Source of the DNA: Abiotrophia sp. HMSC24B09
GTDB lineage: Bacteria > Bacillota > Bacilli > Lactobacillales > Aerococcaceae
Direction of reading: 5' to 3'
Length of the DNA stretch: 64,000 nt
Assembly: GCF_001815865.1 (NCBI RefSeq)
Contig: NZ_KV822211.1
Span: forward strand, 47,810-111,809
Both the position numbers and the translations under genes were made by a program. Below are positions 26,687 to 35,759 of the stretch, one piece after another. How positions within the stretch are numbered: position 1 is the stretch's first letter; each line of letters opens with the position of its first letter. Below the pieces are notes generated by a model. It did not search any database. It was not told the DNA's origin and saw nothing but the letters and a program-made list of their open reading frames with translations.

Positions 26687-28348
26687 TTATTCTGTTTCAA
26701 ATAAGAAAGCAACAGCTTCATAAGCTCCTAAAGTCAATCTATCAGCATATTGGACTGGTCCATTGCCAATCAACTTAGTCGCTGTTCGACCACGAAAGGC
26801 CTGAGGTAATTCAATTTCTACATTTCCGTCATAAAAATGTCCTAGAACTAGTAATTGTTGACCCTCATACTCTCTTACAAAGCCCATAATACTAGGGTGA
26901 TCCAAGAATAAACCGCTGTAAGTCCCATCTGAAATCACATCATAGTCCTTGCGCAAGCGAATGAGCTCTTGATAATAGGTATAAATCTTACCTTCCGCCA
27001 ATTCCTTCTCAACATTAATAGTGGGATAGTTAGATGCAACTTCTAGCCATGGCGTAGCCTTGGTAAAGCCTGCATGGGTTGTCCCATCCCATTGCATAGG
27101 TGTGCGACTGTTGTCGCGGGATTTAGCCTGAATGATGGTCATGGCTTTTTCATGGGAATAACCCTTATCCCTCATGATTTGATAGTTATTGTGTGTCTCT
27201 ACATCATTGTATTGAGTCAATTCTTGGTAGCCTGGGTTAGTCATGCCAATTTCTTCACCCTGATAAATATAAGGCGTCCCACGCAATAAATGGGTAACTG
27301 TTGCAAGCAAGGTTTGGGTTTGATAAGGATAATTTACCACATCTCCAAAACGGTTGTTAGATCGAGGTTGGTCATGATTATTGAAGAAGAGGGCATTCCA
27401 TCCCTGTCCGTCAGACATGCCTGTTTGCCACTCATCTAAAATGCGCTTAAGCTCTATGAAATCAAAAGCTGGATTGGACCATTTTTCCCCATTCTCATAG
27501 TCAACTTTGAGATGATGGAAGGAGAAAATCATAGACAGTTCTTGATCTTTAGGGTTAGTATAGCTAATCCCATTTTCAATTGTAGTAGAAGACATCTCCC
27601 CAACTGTGACGATTTCTTGATCCTGCCCAAAAGTAGCTTGGTTCAATTCCCGAATCCAAGTATGCACAATAGGCGTATCTGTATAGAGGGACTTCTCCTG
27701 ACTAGAACCAGGAGCTTGGCTATCAACCAATTCTTCTGACTTGCCAATAACATTCAAAACATCGAATCGGAAACCCTTTACCCCTTTTTGACGCCAAAAA
27801 TTCACCACTTGGTGGAGTTCTTGCCGAACCTGAGGATTGTGCCAATCTAAATCTGCCTGCGTCACATCATAAAGATGTAAATAATATAAGTCAGTCTTGC
27901 CAAACCTTTCCCAGGCAGGTCCGCCAAACTTAGACTCCCAGTTGGTTGGCAAACTACCGTCAGCCTTAGCAGGTCTTAAATAGAAGTAAGCTTGATACTT
28001 AGGATCCCCAGCCAAGGCTTTTTTGAACCATTCATGTTCTGTCGAGACATGGTTTAAGACCATGTCGAGCATGAGTCCAATATCTCGTTTGCCAGCTTCC
28101 GCCACTAACTCTTCAAAATCTGCCATAGTCCCAAAGGCCGGGTCAATGGCACAATAATCCGAAATGTCGTAGCCATTATCATGTTGTGGGGAAGGGTAAA
28201 AAGGGTTCAACCATATTAAATCAATACCTAGACCCGCTAAGTAGTCTAGTTTTTCGATGATACCACGTAGGTCCCCCATCCCATTCCCTGTCGTATCTTT
28301 GAAGGATTTAGGATAGAGTTGATAGACAACCTTTTTCGATAAACGCAT
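26687..28348 (-). CDS. treC: Alpha,alpha-phosphotrehalase (GH13)
   Basis: Hydrolyses trehalose-6-phosphate to glucose and glucose-6-phosphate in the cytoplasm. The 553 residues carry GFRFDVLNVIG (nucleophile Asp), VTVGEMSSTT (acid/base Glu) and FNNHDQPRSNNRFG, the last resembling the TreC/oligo-1,6-glucosidase group. It lies downstream of treB, and the PTS transporter and this enzyme make up the uptake-degradation pair. AAAGGAGG precedes the ATG. Confidence 0.93.
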   Translation of the reverse strand: MRLSKKVVYQLYPKSFKDTTGNGMGDLRGIIEKLDYLAGLGIDLIWLNPFYPSPQHDNGYDISDYCAIDPAFGTMADFEELVAEAGKRDIGLMLDMVLNHVSTEHEWFKKALAGDPKYQAYFYLRPAKADGSLPTNWESKFGGPAWERFGKTDLYYLHLYDVTQADLDWHNPQVRQELHQVVNFWRQKGVKGFRFDVLNVIGKSEELVDSQAPGSSQEKSLYTDTPIVHTWIRELNQATFGQDQEIVTVGEMSSTTIENGISYTNPKDQELSMIFSFHHLKVDYENGEKWSNPAFDFIELKRILDEWQTGMSDGQGWNALFFNNHDQPRSNNRFGDVVNYPYQTQTLLATVTHLLRGTPYIYQGEEIGMTNPGYQELTQYNDVETHNNYQIMRDKGYSHEKAMTIIQAKSRDNSRTPMQWDGTTHAGFTKATPWLEVASNYPTINVEKELAEGKIYTYYQELIRLRKDYDVISDGTYSGLFLDHPSIMGFVREYEGQQLLVLGHFYDGNVEIELPQAFRGRTATKLIGNGPVQYADRLTLGAYEAVAFLFETE

Positions 28349-28366
28349 AAGAACCTCCTTTCAAAA

Positions 28367-28390
28367 GGGCTAAGATAATTATCCTAGCCC
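28367..28390. repeat. Imperfect 24-bp palindrome between treB and treC
   Basis: GGGCTAaGATAATTATCcTAGCCC, one mismatched pair, lies in the 50-base treB-treC gap. In RNA it would form a stem that may tune processing or relative expression. Confidence 0.5.
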
Positions 28391-28398
28391 CATAGCCT

Positions 28399-29913
28399 TT
28401 ACTTGTTAAAGAATGGAATATCAAAGTCAAGAGCCTTGTTTTCCAAAAACTTGAATTGACGATTGAAGAAGAGTGTTACAACGAATGGGACCACTAAAGC
28501 GACTGCCATGCAGACAAAGAACATAGCCATAGATCCCGGTTGAATTGCGAGAAATCCTGGTAACCCCCCGACTCCAATAGCGTTAGATGTAACCTTATAA
28601 GTCGTTGCAATCAAACCCGCAATACTAGAGCCAATCATGCCGGCAAGAAATGGATAGAGATACTTTAGGTTAACCCCAAAGAGGGCTGGCTCAGTAACCC
28701 CTAAGTAACATGAAATAGTGGACGGCACTGTAATTTGGTTTTGCTCTTCATCTTTGCGTGTCAACCACCAGACAGCTAAAACAGCGGAACCTTGTGCAAT
28801 GTTAGAGAGGGCAATCATTGGCCAAAGACCTGTCCCATTGAAACGAGCGATGAGTTCTGAGTCAATCGCGTTAGTCATGTGATGAAGACCGGTGATAACA
28901 AGCGGCGCATAGAAGGCACCAAAAATAGCACCAAAGAGCCAAGAGAAAGTGCCGGTCAAACCTGCTCTAACAACCTGTGAAATCCAGTCACCAATTGTCC
29001 AACCAATTGGACCTAAAACTGTATGAGCCAAGATTACTGCAGGAACTAGGGCTAAGAATGGCACTAGAATCATGGACAGAACTTCAGGCACCACTTTACG
29101 CCAGAAGATTTCAAGATAAGATAGAGCCAAACCTGCTAAAATAGCCGGAATTACTTGAGCTTGATAACCAATAGCATTAAGTTTAAAGAATCCAAAGTCC
29201 CAGAATTTAAGTGTATGGTCTTTTGATGCCTGAACATAATCGTAAGCACTAGTTAACAGTTTTGGTGATACAAGGGTAATCCCAAGGACAATCCCCAGAA
29301 TTTGAGTTGTCCCCATCTTACGTGTAACCGACCAGACAATTCCTACCGGTAAGAAGTGGAAGATTGCTTCACCCGGTAACCATAAAAAGTCATTAACCCC
29401 ACTCCAAAACTTGGAAACATTGACAATTGTGTTATAGAGTATAGTGCCATCTGGATTAAATTGTGCTTGTCCATGCACAAATTTCTGTCCTAAAAATTCA
29501 AGTGGCACATTTCCTAGGATGTTACGAAAACCTAAAATCAAGCCACCTACGATAATGGCTGGAATAATTGGGGCGAAGATCTCTGCCATAGTGGTCATAA
29601 CTTGCTGTAAGAGACTTTGGTTCTTCTTAGCAGCAGCCTTGACTTGATCCTTACTAGCCTCACCTACACCAGAGACCGCTTGGAATTCTTTGTAGAATTC
29701 AGAGACCGCATTACCAATAATGACCTGGAATTGGCCCGCTTGAGTAAAGCTACCTTTGACAGATGGTAGCGCCTCGATTGCCTTAACATCTGCCTGACTA
29801 GGGTCAACCAAGGCAAAACGCATCCGTGTTGCACAGTGGGTCACTGCTGAGATGTTTTCCTTGCCACCAATTAAGGACAATAATTGCGTCGCATCTTGTT
29901 TGAAGTTTGACAT
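28399..29913 (-). CDS. treB: PTS trehalose-specific EIIBC component
   Basis: Imports and phosphorylates trehalose at the membrane. The 504 residues begin with an EIIB domain with the phospho-Cys in ISAVTHCATRMRFAL (about 27), followed by a 10-segment EIIC domain of the sucrose/trehalose group. There is no EIIA domain, so phosphate must come from another EIIA. First gene of treB-treC. AAAAGGAGG precedes the ATG. Confidence 0.92.
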   Translation of the reverse strand: MSNFKQDATQLLSLIGGKENISAVTHCATRMRFALVDPSQADVKAIEALPSVKGSFTQAGQFQVIIGNAVSEFYKEFQAVSGVGEASKDQVKAAAKKNQSLLQQVMTTMAEIFAPIIPAIIVGGLILGFRNILGNVPLEFLGQKFVHGQAQFNPDGTILYNTIVNVSKFWSGVNDFLWLPGEAIFHFLPVGIVWSVTRKMGTTQILGIVLGITLVSPKLLTSAYDYVQASKDHTLKFWDFGFFKLNAIGYQAQVIPAILAGLALSYLEIFWRKVVPEVLSMILVPFLALVPAVILAHTVLGPIGWTIGDWISQVVRAGLTGTFSWLFGAIFGAFYAPLVITGLHHMTNAIDSELIARFNGTGLWPMIALSNIAQGSAVLAVWWLTRKDEEQNQITVPSTISCYLGVTEPALFGVNLKYLYPFLAGMIGSSIAGLIATTYKVTSNAIGVGGLPGFLAIQPGSMAMFFVCMAVALVVPFVVTLFFNRQFKFLENKALDFDIPFFNK

Positions 29914-29933
29914 CCTTTTTCCTCCTTTTAAAC

Positions 29934-29985
29934 TTGTCTGTACAAATTTATAATTTCATTGTATCACTTATCACAGTGAATGCAA
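29934..29985 (-). promoter_or_regulatory. treB promoter and TreR operator candidate
   Basis: TTGCAT (29985-29980), 16 bases and TACAAT (29963-29958) read on the minus strand. Downstream, TTGTACAGACAA (29945-29934) has the TTGT-N4-ACAA dyad known for TreR-type operators, placed to block transcription just after its start. Confidence 0.6.
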
Positions 29986-30032
29986 CCCTTTTTTGTAAGA
30001 GTTTTCTTATTGTGAAAACATACTTCCATAAT

Positions 30033-30074
30033 AAATCAGCTGTAACTGACTTATGAGTCAATTACAGCTGATTT
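30033..30074. terminator. Hairpin terminator after khpB
   Basis: A 13-pair stem (AAATCAGCTGTAA/TTACAGCTGATTT) with a 16-base loop lies between the end of khpB and the treB promoter, both on the minus strand. Confidence 0.75.
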
Positions 30075-30091
30075 TACTTTATTATTTTCAT

Positions 30092-30907
30092 TTAGTTTTC
30101 ATACTCAACCACTAAATATCGGTTAGGTTCAACCCCTTCAGAATGGGTCTTAACATGTTCGATTTGACTGAGATGAGAGTGAATTTGCTTACGCTCGAAA
30201 GCTGGTAGAGGATCTAAAATCACCGCTTGCTTAGTCTTAAGGACTTGGCGTGCCGTACGATCCGCAATACTTTCTAAGATGCCTGCGCGACGATCGCGGT
30301 AGTCACCCACATTAAGCAGAACTGCTACGCGACGATGATGACCACGGTGAACCATCACTTGAGCCAAGGATTGCAAGGCATCAATGATTTTACCGTGCTT
30401 CCCGATAATCAAACCAGATTTGTCTGTTTCAATATTGAAATGTACTTCGCGGGAACTTGCTTCTACACTAACCTTTGCTTCAGCGCCAAAAGCCTTAATG
30501 ACATCTTCAAGGTAACGTGCCACTGCTTCGAGGCTAACTGAACCTTCGGTTTTTTCTTCGGACTCAACCACTTCTTCTGTTTCTTCCACAAGAGCAGCTT
30601 CTTCAATAAGTGGACTCACTTCTTGGCTTGGCACAGTTGGCTCAGCAACTGTTTGGCTTTCAAGAGCTACAGTTGCTGCCACTTCTTCAACTTCTGTGGT
30701 TTCTTCAGCTAAGTCGTTGAGCGAGATTTTAGTTTTGGCACTAATTTCAACAATGGCATCTTGTTTACCAAAGCCGAAGAGACCCTTCTTACCTTCATTA
30801 ATGACAGTTACCACCGCTTGATCTTCAGTGATATTAAGTTTTGATAAGCCGATTTTGACTGCTTGTTCCACGCTAGGTGCTTTAATCGTAACACTGTTAT
30901 CTAACAT
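30092..30907 (-). CDS. khpB: RNA-binding protein KhpB (Jag/EloR)
   Basis: A 271-residue RNA-binding protein that works with KhpA in cell-division and elongation control. Domains: Jag-N (about 1-50, with GFGKQ), an acidic linker, a KH domain (about 145-195, GLIIGKHGKIIDALQ) and an R3H domain to the end. It follows yidC as in other Firmicutes. ATG after GGAGCG. Confidence 0.94.
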   Translation of the reverse strand: MLDNSVTIKAPSVEQAVKIGLSKLNITEDQAVVTVINEGKKGLFGFGKQDAIVEISAKTKISLNDLAEETTEVEEVAATVALESQTVAEPTVPSQEVSPLIEEAALVEETEEVVESEEKTEGSVSLEAVARYLEDVIKAFGAEAKVSVEASSREVHFNIETDKSGLIIGKHGKIIDALQSLAQVMVHRGHHRRVAVLLNVGDYRDRRAGILESIADRTARQVLKTKQAVILDPLPAFERKQIHSHLSQIEHVKTHSEGVEPNRYLVVEYEN

Positions 30908-30934
30908 AAAAGAACGCTCCTTTACCTATACTAA

Positions 30935-31756
30935 CTATTTAACCTTCTTCAGCGCTTTACGTAAACGACGCTGACGGGCTTTTTCTTCTTGGCGTTTTGC
31001 TTCTCTTTGGGCAATAATCTTGTATGGATTATAGAAGATAAAGGTTTGGACAACCCGTACCGCATTGGATACCACCCAGTAGAGAGTAACCGCTGCTGGG
31101 AAGTTGAAGGATACCAAGAGAATCATGGCAGGTGCCACATAAGTCATGGCTTTGCTGGCGCCATTTTGGATAGGATTAGCCTTGACTGTTAAGTATGAGC
31201 TATACCAAGTTAAGACTGCTGCTAAGATTGGTAAGATGAAGTATGGATCTGCCTTACCCAAGGCTAACCAGAGGAAGTGGCCATCCCGTAAAACTTCAGT
31301 TCGAGCAATTACCTGATAGAGAGCGAACATGACTGGCAATTGAATGAGAAGCGGTAAACATCCTGCAAATTGGTTAACACCGCGTTCTTTCATCAAATCC
31401 TGTTGAGCCTGCTGGAGGGCTTCCATGGACGCACGATCTCGGTTAGGGAATTGTTTTTTCAGTTCTTCAATTTCAGGTTGGATTTCAGCCATTTGGAATT
31501 GCGAATCCATCTGCATCTTGGTCAGAGGGGTTAATGCGACCAAAATAATAATGGTAAAGAGAATAATACCTAAGCCGTAACTGCCTCCCAGTAAATTGGA
31601 TAACCAAATAATGAATTGAGAGAGGGGGTAGATGATGTAGCCATCCCAGACACCACTACTGTTGGCATCGACATTTGATGTGGCACCGCAACCCGCTAAG
31701 AAGATTGGCAAGGCCAAAAGCATGGCTGCTTTCATCCATCGCGATAAATTTTTCAT
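30935..31756 (-). CDS. yidC: Membrane protein insertase YidC
   Basis: Inserts membrane proteins alone or with Sec. The 273-residue lipoprotein form has a lipobox (LAGCG, Cys about 23) and about five membrane helices; the conserved GVNQFAGCLPLLIQLPVMFALYQVI and the C-terminal basic tail fit Oxa1/SpoIIIJ-type insertases. It lies between rnpA and khpB with short gaps. Confidence 0.95.
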   Translation of the reverse strand: MKNLSRWMKAAMLLALPIFLAGCGATSNVDANSSGVWDGYIIYPLSQFIIWLSNLLGGSYGLGIILFTIIILVALTPLTKMQMDSQFQMAEIQPEIEELKKQFPNRDRASMEALQQAQQDLMKERGVNQFAGCLPLLIQLPVMFALYQVIARTEVLRDGHFLWLALGKADPYFILPILAAVLTWYSSYLTVKANPIQNGASKAMTYVAPAMILLVSFNFPAAVTLYWVVSNAVRVVQTFIFYNPYKIIAQREAKRQEEKARQRRLRKALKKVK

Positions 31757-31765
31757 TGAAACCTC

Positions 31766-32113
31766 CTATGAATGGGATGATAATAACTTTGCAACGGTCA
31801 TGACATGACGCAAGGATTGACGCACCGTAGCCTGATCCTTGTCTTTAATATCAGGTCGAGCAATGAGAAGATAATCATAGTCGTGGGGGATCTCATGCTC
31901 TAAATCCTGCAAGGATTGACGGAGATAACGTTTGACCTTATTGCGCATGACAGCATTCCCGATACGTTTTCCAACCGATAATCCGACGCGAAAATGTGCT
32001 TGTTCAGGTTTCGGATAGACATAAAGCACTAACTGCCGGTTGGCGTAAGTCTGGGCATGGTGATAGACATGTTGAAATTCACGTTCTTTCTTGATTCGAT
32101 AAGCTTTCTTCAT
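31766..32113 (-). CDS. rnpA: Ribonuclease P protein component
   Basis: The protein subunit of RNase P, which trims tRNA 5' ends. The 115 residues have KKAYRIKKEREFQHVYHHA and the RNR-like signature VGKRIGNAVMRNKVKRYLRQS. In nearly all Bacteria rpmH precedes it; here rpmH is 4.9 kb upstream and rnpA has its own promoter. Confidence 0.95.
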   Translation of the reverse strand: MKKAYRIKKEREFQHVYHHAQTYANRQLVLYVYPKPEQAHFRVGLSVGKRIGNAVMRNKVKRYLRQSLQDLEHEIPHDYDYLLIARPDIKDKDQATVRQSLRHVMTVAKLLSSHS

Positions 32114-32156
32114 GGTCTCTCCTTATTCTGCCTCAGGTGCAAAGTATTTCTCCACT

Positions 32157-32162
32157 ATTATA
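32157..32162 (-). promoter_or_regulatory. -10 element of the rnpA promoter
   Basis: TATAAT (GGTATAATAG) reads on the minus strand about 45 bases before the rnpA start. The -35 is weak. It would give rnpA a promoter independent of rpmH. Confidence 0.55.
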
Positions 32163-32255
32163 CCGTATTTTGCAAGCTTTTACATCTATAATTGTGTTTT
32201 GGAGCGGTTTTTCTTTTCATCTTTTGTAAGCTTATGCCTATTTACTTAAGTTTAT

Positions 32256-32318
32256 AAAACGTAATGGTTGCTTTTTATGATCTCATCCTTTATACTATAA
32301 AAAGTAACCATTACTTTT
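32256..32318 (+). promoter_or_regulatory. zinT promoter with two Zur-like operators
   Basis: TTGCTT (32268-32273), 17 bases and TATACT (32291-32296) form the promoter. A dyad AAAAGTAACCATTACTTTT (32300-32318) lies just downstream of the -10, and a related imperfect copy around AAAACGTAATGGTTGCTTTT (32256-32275) overlaps the -35. The core GTAA-N3-TTAC resembles the Zur box GTAATNATTAC. Confidence 0.65.
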
Positions 32319-32333
32319 ATAAAGGAGAAGAAT

Positions 32334-32981
32334 ATGAAACGTACTTTATTTTTATTACTGAGTCTCTTTGCACTAGCAGTGAGCCCCGTCTCTGTTTTTG
32401 CCCACGGTAACCATTCCCACCATGAAGTAAAACCGCATCAGAAAGGTGTTTTTGAAGACAGTCAAGTCTCTGACCGAACCTTAAGCGACTACAGTGGTGA
32501 CTGGCAATCTGTCTATCCTTATATGGAAAGCGGAGAACTGGATATGGTCATGCGCTACAAGTCTAAGGCAGAAGGCGCAACCAAGACTTTCGAAGAATAT
32601 AAGGAATACTACCTAGCGGGTTACAAGACAGATGTCACTCGAATCGTGATTGACGGCGATAGCGGCAAAATTACCTTCTATAAAGGTGACCAAGCTAGCA
32701 CGGCAACCTACCGCTACGATGGCTATAAGATTCTGACCTATAAATCCGGTAAGAAAGGTGTCCGCTACCTCTTCACAGCCGAAGGTGACAGCCAAGGAGC
32801 ACCTAAACACATTCAATTCTCTGACCATGAGATTGGGCCTACCAAAGCCGAACACTTCCATATCTTTGCTGGTGACCAAGACCACGAAAAATTATTGGAA
32901 GAAATGGAAAATTGGCCAACCTACTACCCAAGCGATCTTGATGTCTATGAAATCATCGATGAAATGATTGCCCACCATTAA
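32334..32981 (+). CDS. zinT: ZinT/YodA family metal-binding protein
   Basis: A secreted or surface zinc-binding protein of 215 residues. Signal peptide (about 1-23), a His-rich start of the mature protein (HGNHSHHEVKPHQ), then the ZinT calycin-like domain (SDYSGDWQSVYPYMESGELD; later FSDHEIGPTKAEHFHIFAGD with likely metal His residues) and a terminal MIAHH. It should help capture zinc in starvation, a role inferred from the family. Zur-like boxes flank the promoter. Confidence 0.88.
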   Translation: MKRTLFLLLSLFALAVSPVSVFAHGNHSHHEVKPHQKGVFEDSQVSDRTLSDYSGDWQSVYPYMESGELDMVMRYKSKAEGATKTFEEYKEYYLAGYKTDVTRIVIDGDSGKITFYKGDQASTATYRYDGYKILTYKSGKKGVRYLFTAEGDSQGAPKHIQFSDHEIGPTKAEHFHIFAGDQDHEKLLEEMENWPTYYPSDLDVYEIIDEMIAHH

Positions 32982-32988
32982 TATTATA

Positions 32989-33028
32989 AAACTAGGCTAC
33001 GAGATTAATAAATCTCGTAGCCTAGTTT
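32989..33028. terminator. Bidirectional terminator between zinT and the ABC exporter
   Basis: An 18-pair perfect stem (AAACTAGGCTACGAGATT and its complement) with an AATA loop and flanking A/T runs separates two convergent genes. Confidence 0.9.
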
Positions 33029-33033
33029 ATTTT

Positions 33034-34620
33034 TTAAGTTAGTTGAAGAACTCCATCAAGCTGTTGAAGGATTTCTGGATGTAAGTGATGTGTAACCATG
33101 ATAAGCGTTTTATGTTTTTGTTGGATAAGTAAATTTTCTATTTTTAGCATAGTTTCTTGGTCTAATCCAGATGTACTTTCATCCAATAAAAGAATAGGTT
33201 TATCATGTAAAAGGGCACGGGCAATAGAAAGTCGTTGGAGTTGTCCGCCAGATAATAGACTGCCTTTGTCACCTATCTTTGTATTTAATCCGTCTGGAAG
33301 CTGAGAGATTACTTGTTTTAAATCAAGAGCCTCTAAAATTTTATATATGTAGTCGACCGATAATTCTTCTCCAAAAGTCAAATTTTCTAAAATAGTACCC
33401 TCAATTTGACTATCGTGCTGATTAATATAAATCATATTTTCATAAAGTGAATCATAATCTACATCTAAAATACTATTTTCTCCATAGCGTATAGTCCCTT
33501 GATAGTGCCTATTTTTACCTGCTAATAGGTTCAACAAAGTAGATTTACCTGAACCACTATTTCCAATAATGGCGTATTTTCCTCCCATCTTAAACCGATA
33601 TGATAAACCAGTAAATAATGGATTCTCTTGATAGGCAAAACTAATATTTTCTAGGCTTAATTCGTCTATAGGTGTTAGATTTTGAGAAATATAATGAGCT
33701 GGTTCTAATGCCTCAAATTTATCGAAAATAGGCTTGCTACTCTTGATAATGGCAAGATACTGGCTAATGTTACTTACTGTATTAAAAATATCACCCGCTA
33801 AAGAAGCAGTTGCTGATAAAGAACCAATTGTAACGATTTGTTGAACTGCTAAATAACCAGTCAAAGCATAAAGAGAGAACTGACTCAATATATTTCCTAG
33901 ACCGCTTATCACAGTCACCCAACCAATTTCTTTCTGATAATTATTTTTTTCTTGAGCCAGATGATCTGATGCCTGTTCTGTCCTCTTGATAATATAAGAA
34001 AACTTTCGATAAGAAAAAATTGTATCATAGGCCATTAAATAGTTACCAATCTTCTGTATGAATTCCTCATTTGCTTGAGCCACTTGACGAGTGGTACCTT
34101 CCATCCTCCTAGAAAATAATTTGGGGATAAAAAGTAATACAAGAACCAGACTCGCCGTTAAAACAATTAAAGACCAATGCATAGTTAGGAGAGCAATTCC
34201 AGATGTAATGGCATTAATAATTCCTCCTATCAAGGCATACAGGGGAACCAAAGACTGTTTTTCGATTAAGTCCATATCATTGGTGAACCAAGAAACATAT
34301 GATTGAGATTCCTTAGACTTGAAATCTTCATAGCTAATTTGGCTAATTTTTTTCAGTACTTTAACCCGTAGAAAGGTTGTTTGCTGCTGAATTAATTTGC
34401 TCTGATATCTTATTTTTAAGTAAGTCATTCCTAGCATTATCAAATAGGCCATCAATAAATAGCCCATCGTCTGCAAAAAATTGATAAGATTTAAGCTAAT
34501 AAGCGCATCTAAAATAAAAATTTGCATCAAGCTAGTCGCCGTTAGCGCGAGCGCATTACCTAACAAGATGACTAGCATTAGGAGATTTTCCTTCCAAAAA
34601 TGTTTGATGAGCTGTTTCAT
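33034..34620 (-). CDS. ABC exporter, ATP-binding/permease fusion
   Basis: A 528-residue half-transporter of the peptide/lipid/drug exporter class. About six N-terminal membrane helices (about 10-290) precede the ATPase: Walker A GNSGSGKST, signature LLSGGQLQRLSIARALL, Walker B ILLLDESTSGLD and a switch His (VTHHLH). There is no N-terminal peptidase domain. It is divergent from an Rgg-type gene (124 bases apart), which suggests regulated export of a peptide. The base composition is more AT-rich than neighbours. The substrate is unknown. Confidence 0.85.
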   Translation of the reverse strand: MKQLIKHFWKENLLMLVILLGNALALTATSLMQIFILDALISLNLINFLQTMGYLLMAYLIMLGMTYLKIRYQSKLIQQQTTFLRVKVLKKISQISYEDFKSKESQSYVSWFTNDMDLIEKQSLVPLYALIGGIINAITSGIALLTMHWSLIVLTASLVLVLLFIPKLFSRRMEGTTRQVAQANEEFIQKIGNYLMAYDTIFSYRKFSYIIKRTEQASDHLAQEKNNYQKEIGWVTVISGLGNILSQFSLYALTGYLAVQQIVTIGSLSATASLAGDIFNTVSNISQYLAIIKSSKPIFDKFEALEPAHYISQNLTPIDELSLENISFAYQENPLFTGLSYRFKMGGKYAIIGNSGSGKSTLLNLLAGKNRHYQGTIRYGENSILDVDYDSLYENMIYINQHDSQIEGTILENLTFGEELSVDYIYKILEALDLKQVISQLPDGLNTKIGDKGSLLSGGQLQRLSIARALLHDKPILLLDESTSGLDQETMLKIENLLIQQKHKTLIMVTHHLHPEILQQLDGVLQLT

Positions 34621-34696
34621 TTATATTCCCTACTTTCTCTTTATGTCAAATTTCTATTTTGTTTCACATTTACATTATTAATTCTATCGCTTAAAC

Positions 34697-34702
34697 TATA
34701 AT
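34697..34702 (+). promoter_or_regulatory. -10 of the rgg promoter
   Basis: TATAAT, 48 bases before the rgg start; the -35 region is weak. Confidence 0.5.
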
Positions 34703-34713
34703 CATAGATAAAA

Positions 34714-34729
34714 ATGTCGTATACGACAT
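34714..34729 (+). promoter_or_regulatory. Operator-like palindrome in the rgg 5' region
   Basis: ATGTCGTATACGACAT is a perfect 16-bp inverted repeat between the -10 and the start codon. Its place suggests that a dimeric protein, possibly Rgg itself, represses transcription here. Confidence 0.6.
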
Positions 34730-34744
34730 AAAGGGGAATTACAG

Positions 34745-35605
34745 ATGGAAATTGGTGAAGCTCTATATTATTATCGTAAAAAATTAGGCCTAACAATGGA
34801 AGAAATGTCCGTCGGTATCGTGACTCCTTCGTTTTACTCGAAGGTAGAAAAAGGTATCCACCGTATTTCAGCTGAAGATTTATTTAATATTCTTAATACA
34901 CATGGCATTGATATCACGAAATTTGTAAGATCTGTTAATATTTCAAGCGATTCACTTGGTTTTGATCGTGCGCAGCATCAAATTCTTCAATACTATACAC
35001 GCTATCAAAGTCAAAATCTAATTCAGTTGAAAAGTCAATTTCAAGGTGATAATAGTCTTAATCAACTTGAAAAAGATTTACTTACGGCAATTGTTGATGT
35101 TTATCTGGCCGACTTAAACGATGATATATCCATGGTTGCAGAAAATACCAAACATTTTCTGCAAGATAAGCTTTTCAACGCTGAAAACTGGGATAGCTAT
35201 AAATTATCTTTATATACTAATATTATGGATTTATATGACCTAGAAGCTAACCGTCAAATGATTTTTTCTATACTTCGAAAAAATCTTGATGCTTATACAA
35301 GTAAACAACGAATGATGATATTAGCAATTCTAAACAATTTAATTTATACTTGTATCAGAGAGAATGAAGATGAATTAGCTCGCTACTGTCTAACAATCAT
35401 AAATAAAGAAGTTACTTTATACGAAAATCTTCCAGAAAAAATACATGCGCTATTTTACCAAGAACTATTAGCCTATCGAGCTACTCCACACTCTTTACAT
35501 GTAGATAAAATTGAACGCATCATTGATTCTCTTAGTCTATATGGGCTCGAGGAGACTAGTCATCAATTTCGGAAATTCTATGAAGAAAACAAAAGCTGTG
35601 AATGA
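34745..35605 (+). CDS. Rgg/GadR/MutR family transcriptional regulator
   Basis: A 286-residue regulator. An N-terminal XRE-type helix-turn-helix (MEIGEALYYYRKKLGLTMEEMSVGIVTPSFYSKVEKG) is followed by about 220 residues of helical repeats with the Rgg signature (FDILR-like FSILRKNLD). Many Rgg proteins bind short peptide pheromones. It is divergent from an ABC exporter and convergent with a methyltransferase-like gene. No classical hydrophobic pheromone gene was found, but a 12-codon ORF follows. Its terminator hairpin overlaps the stop codon. Confidence 0.88.
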   Translation: MEIGEALYYYRKKLGLTMEEMSVGIVTPSFYSKVEKGIHRISAEDLFNILNTHGIDITKFVRSVNISSDSLGFDRAQHQILQYYTRYQSQNLIQLKSQFQGDNSLNQLEKDLLTAIVDVYLADLNDDISMVAENTKHFLQDKLFNAENWDSYKLSLYTNIMDLYDLEANRQMIFSILRKNLDAYTSKQRMMILAILNNLIYTCIRENEDELARYCLTIINKEVTLYENLPEKIHALFYQELLAYRATPHSLHVDKIERIIDSLSLYGLEETSHQFRKFYEENKSCE

Positions 35606-35624
35606 TAGCATTCACAGCTTTTAT
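35590..35624. terminator. Terminator at the end of rgg, read in both directions
   Basis: AAAAGCTGTGAATG-ATAG-CATTCACAGCTTTT is perfect; the rgg stop codon lies in the loop. T-runs follow on both strands, so it also ends the minus-strand transcript carrying the 12-codon ORF. Confidence 0.88.
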
Positions 35625-35627
35625 TCA

Positions 35628-35666
35628 TTACCCAATTTCTAATTCTAACTTCACTCGAATCTTCAC
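35628..35666 (-). CDS. Possible 12-codon peptide ORF
   Basis: After GGAAGGAGGAAACCACA, a GTG starts a 12-residue frame, MKIRVKLELEIG, ending in TAA, immediately followed by the terminator hairpin. The Shine-Dalgarno match is as strong as any in this window, and spacing is good. The sequence is amphipathic and not a typical hydrophobic pheromone. It is downstream of the ICMT-like gene and adjoins rgg. No homologue is known to me; it could be chance. Confidence 0.35.
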   Translation of the reverse strand: MKIRVKLELEIG

Positions 35667-35759
35667 TGTGGTTTCCTCCTTCCAATCTATTAGGTGAGAC
35701 TAGAAATCACAATGAATAGATAAGTGATTTTTAAATTAAGTTAAGTAACTCAGAATTAT

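Noticed and set aside
35581-35630. Second short frame after the 12-codon ORF, starting at an ATG overlapping its stop region (TAATGA)
   Set aside because: It runs straight through the terminator hairpin and has no separate ribosome binding site.
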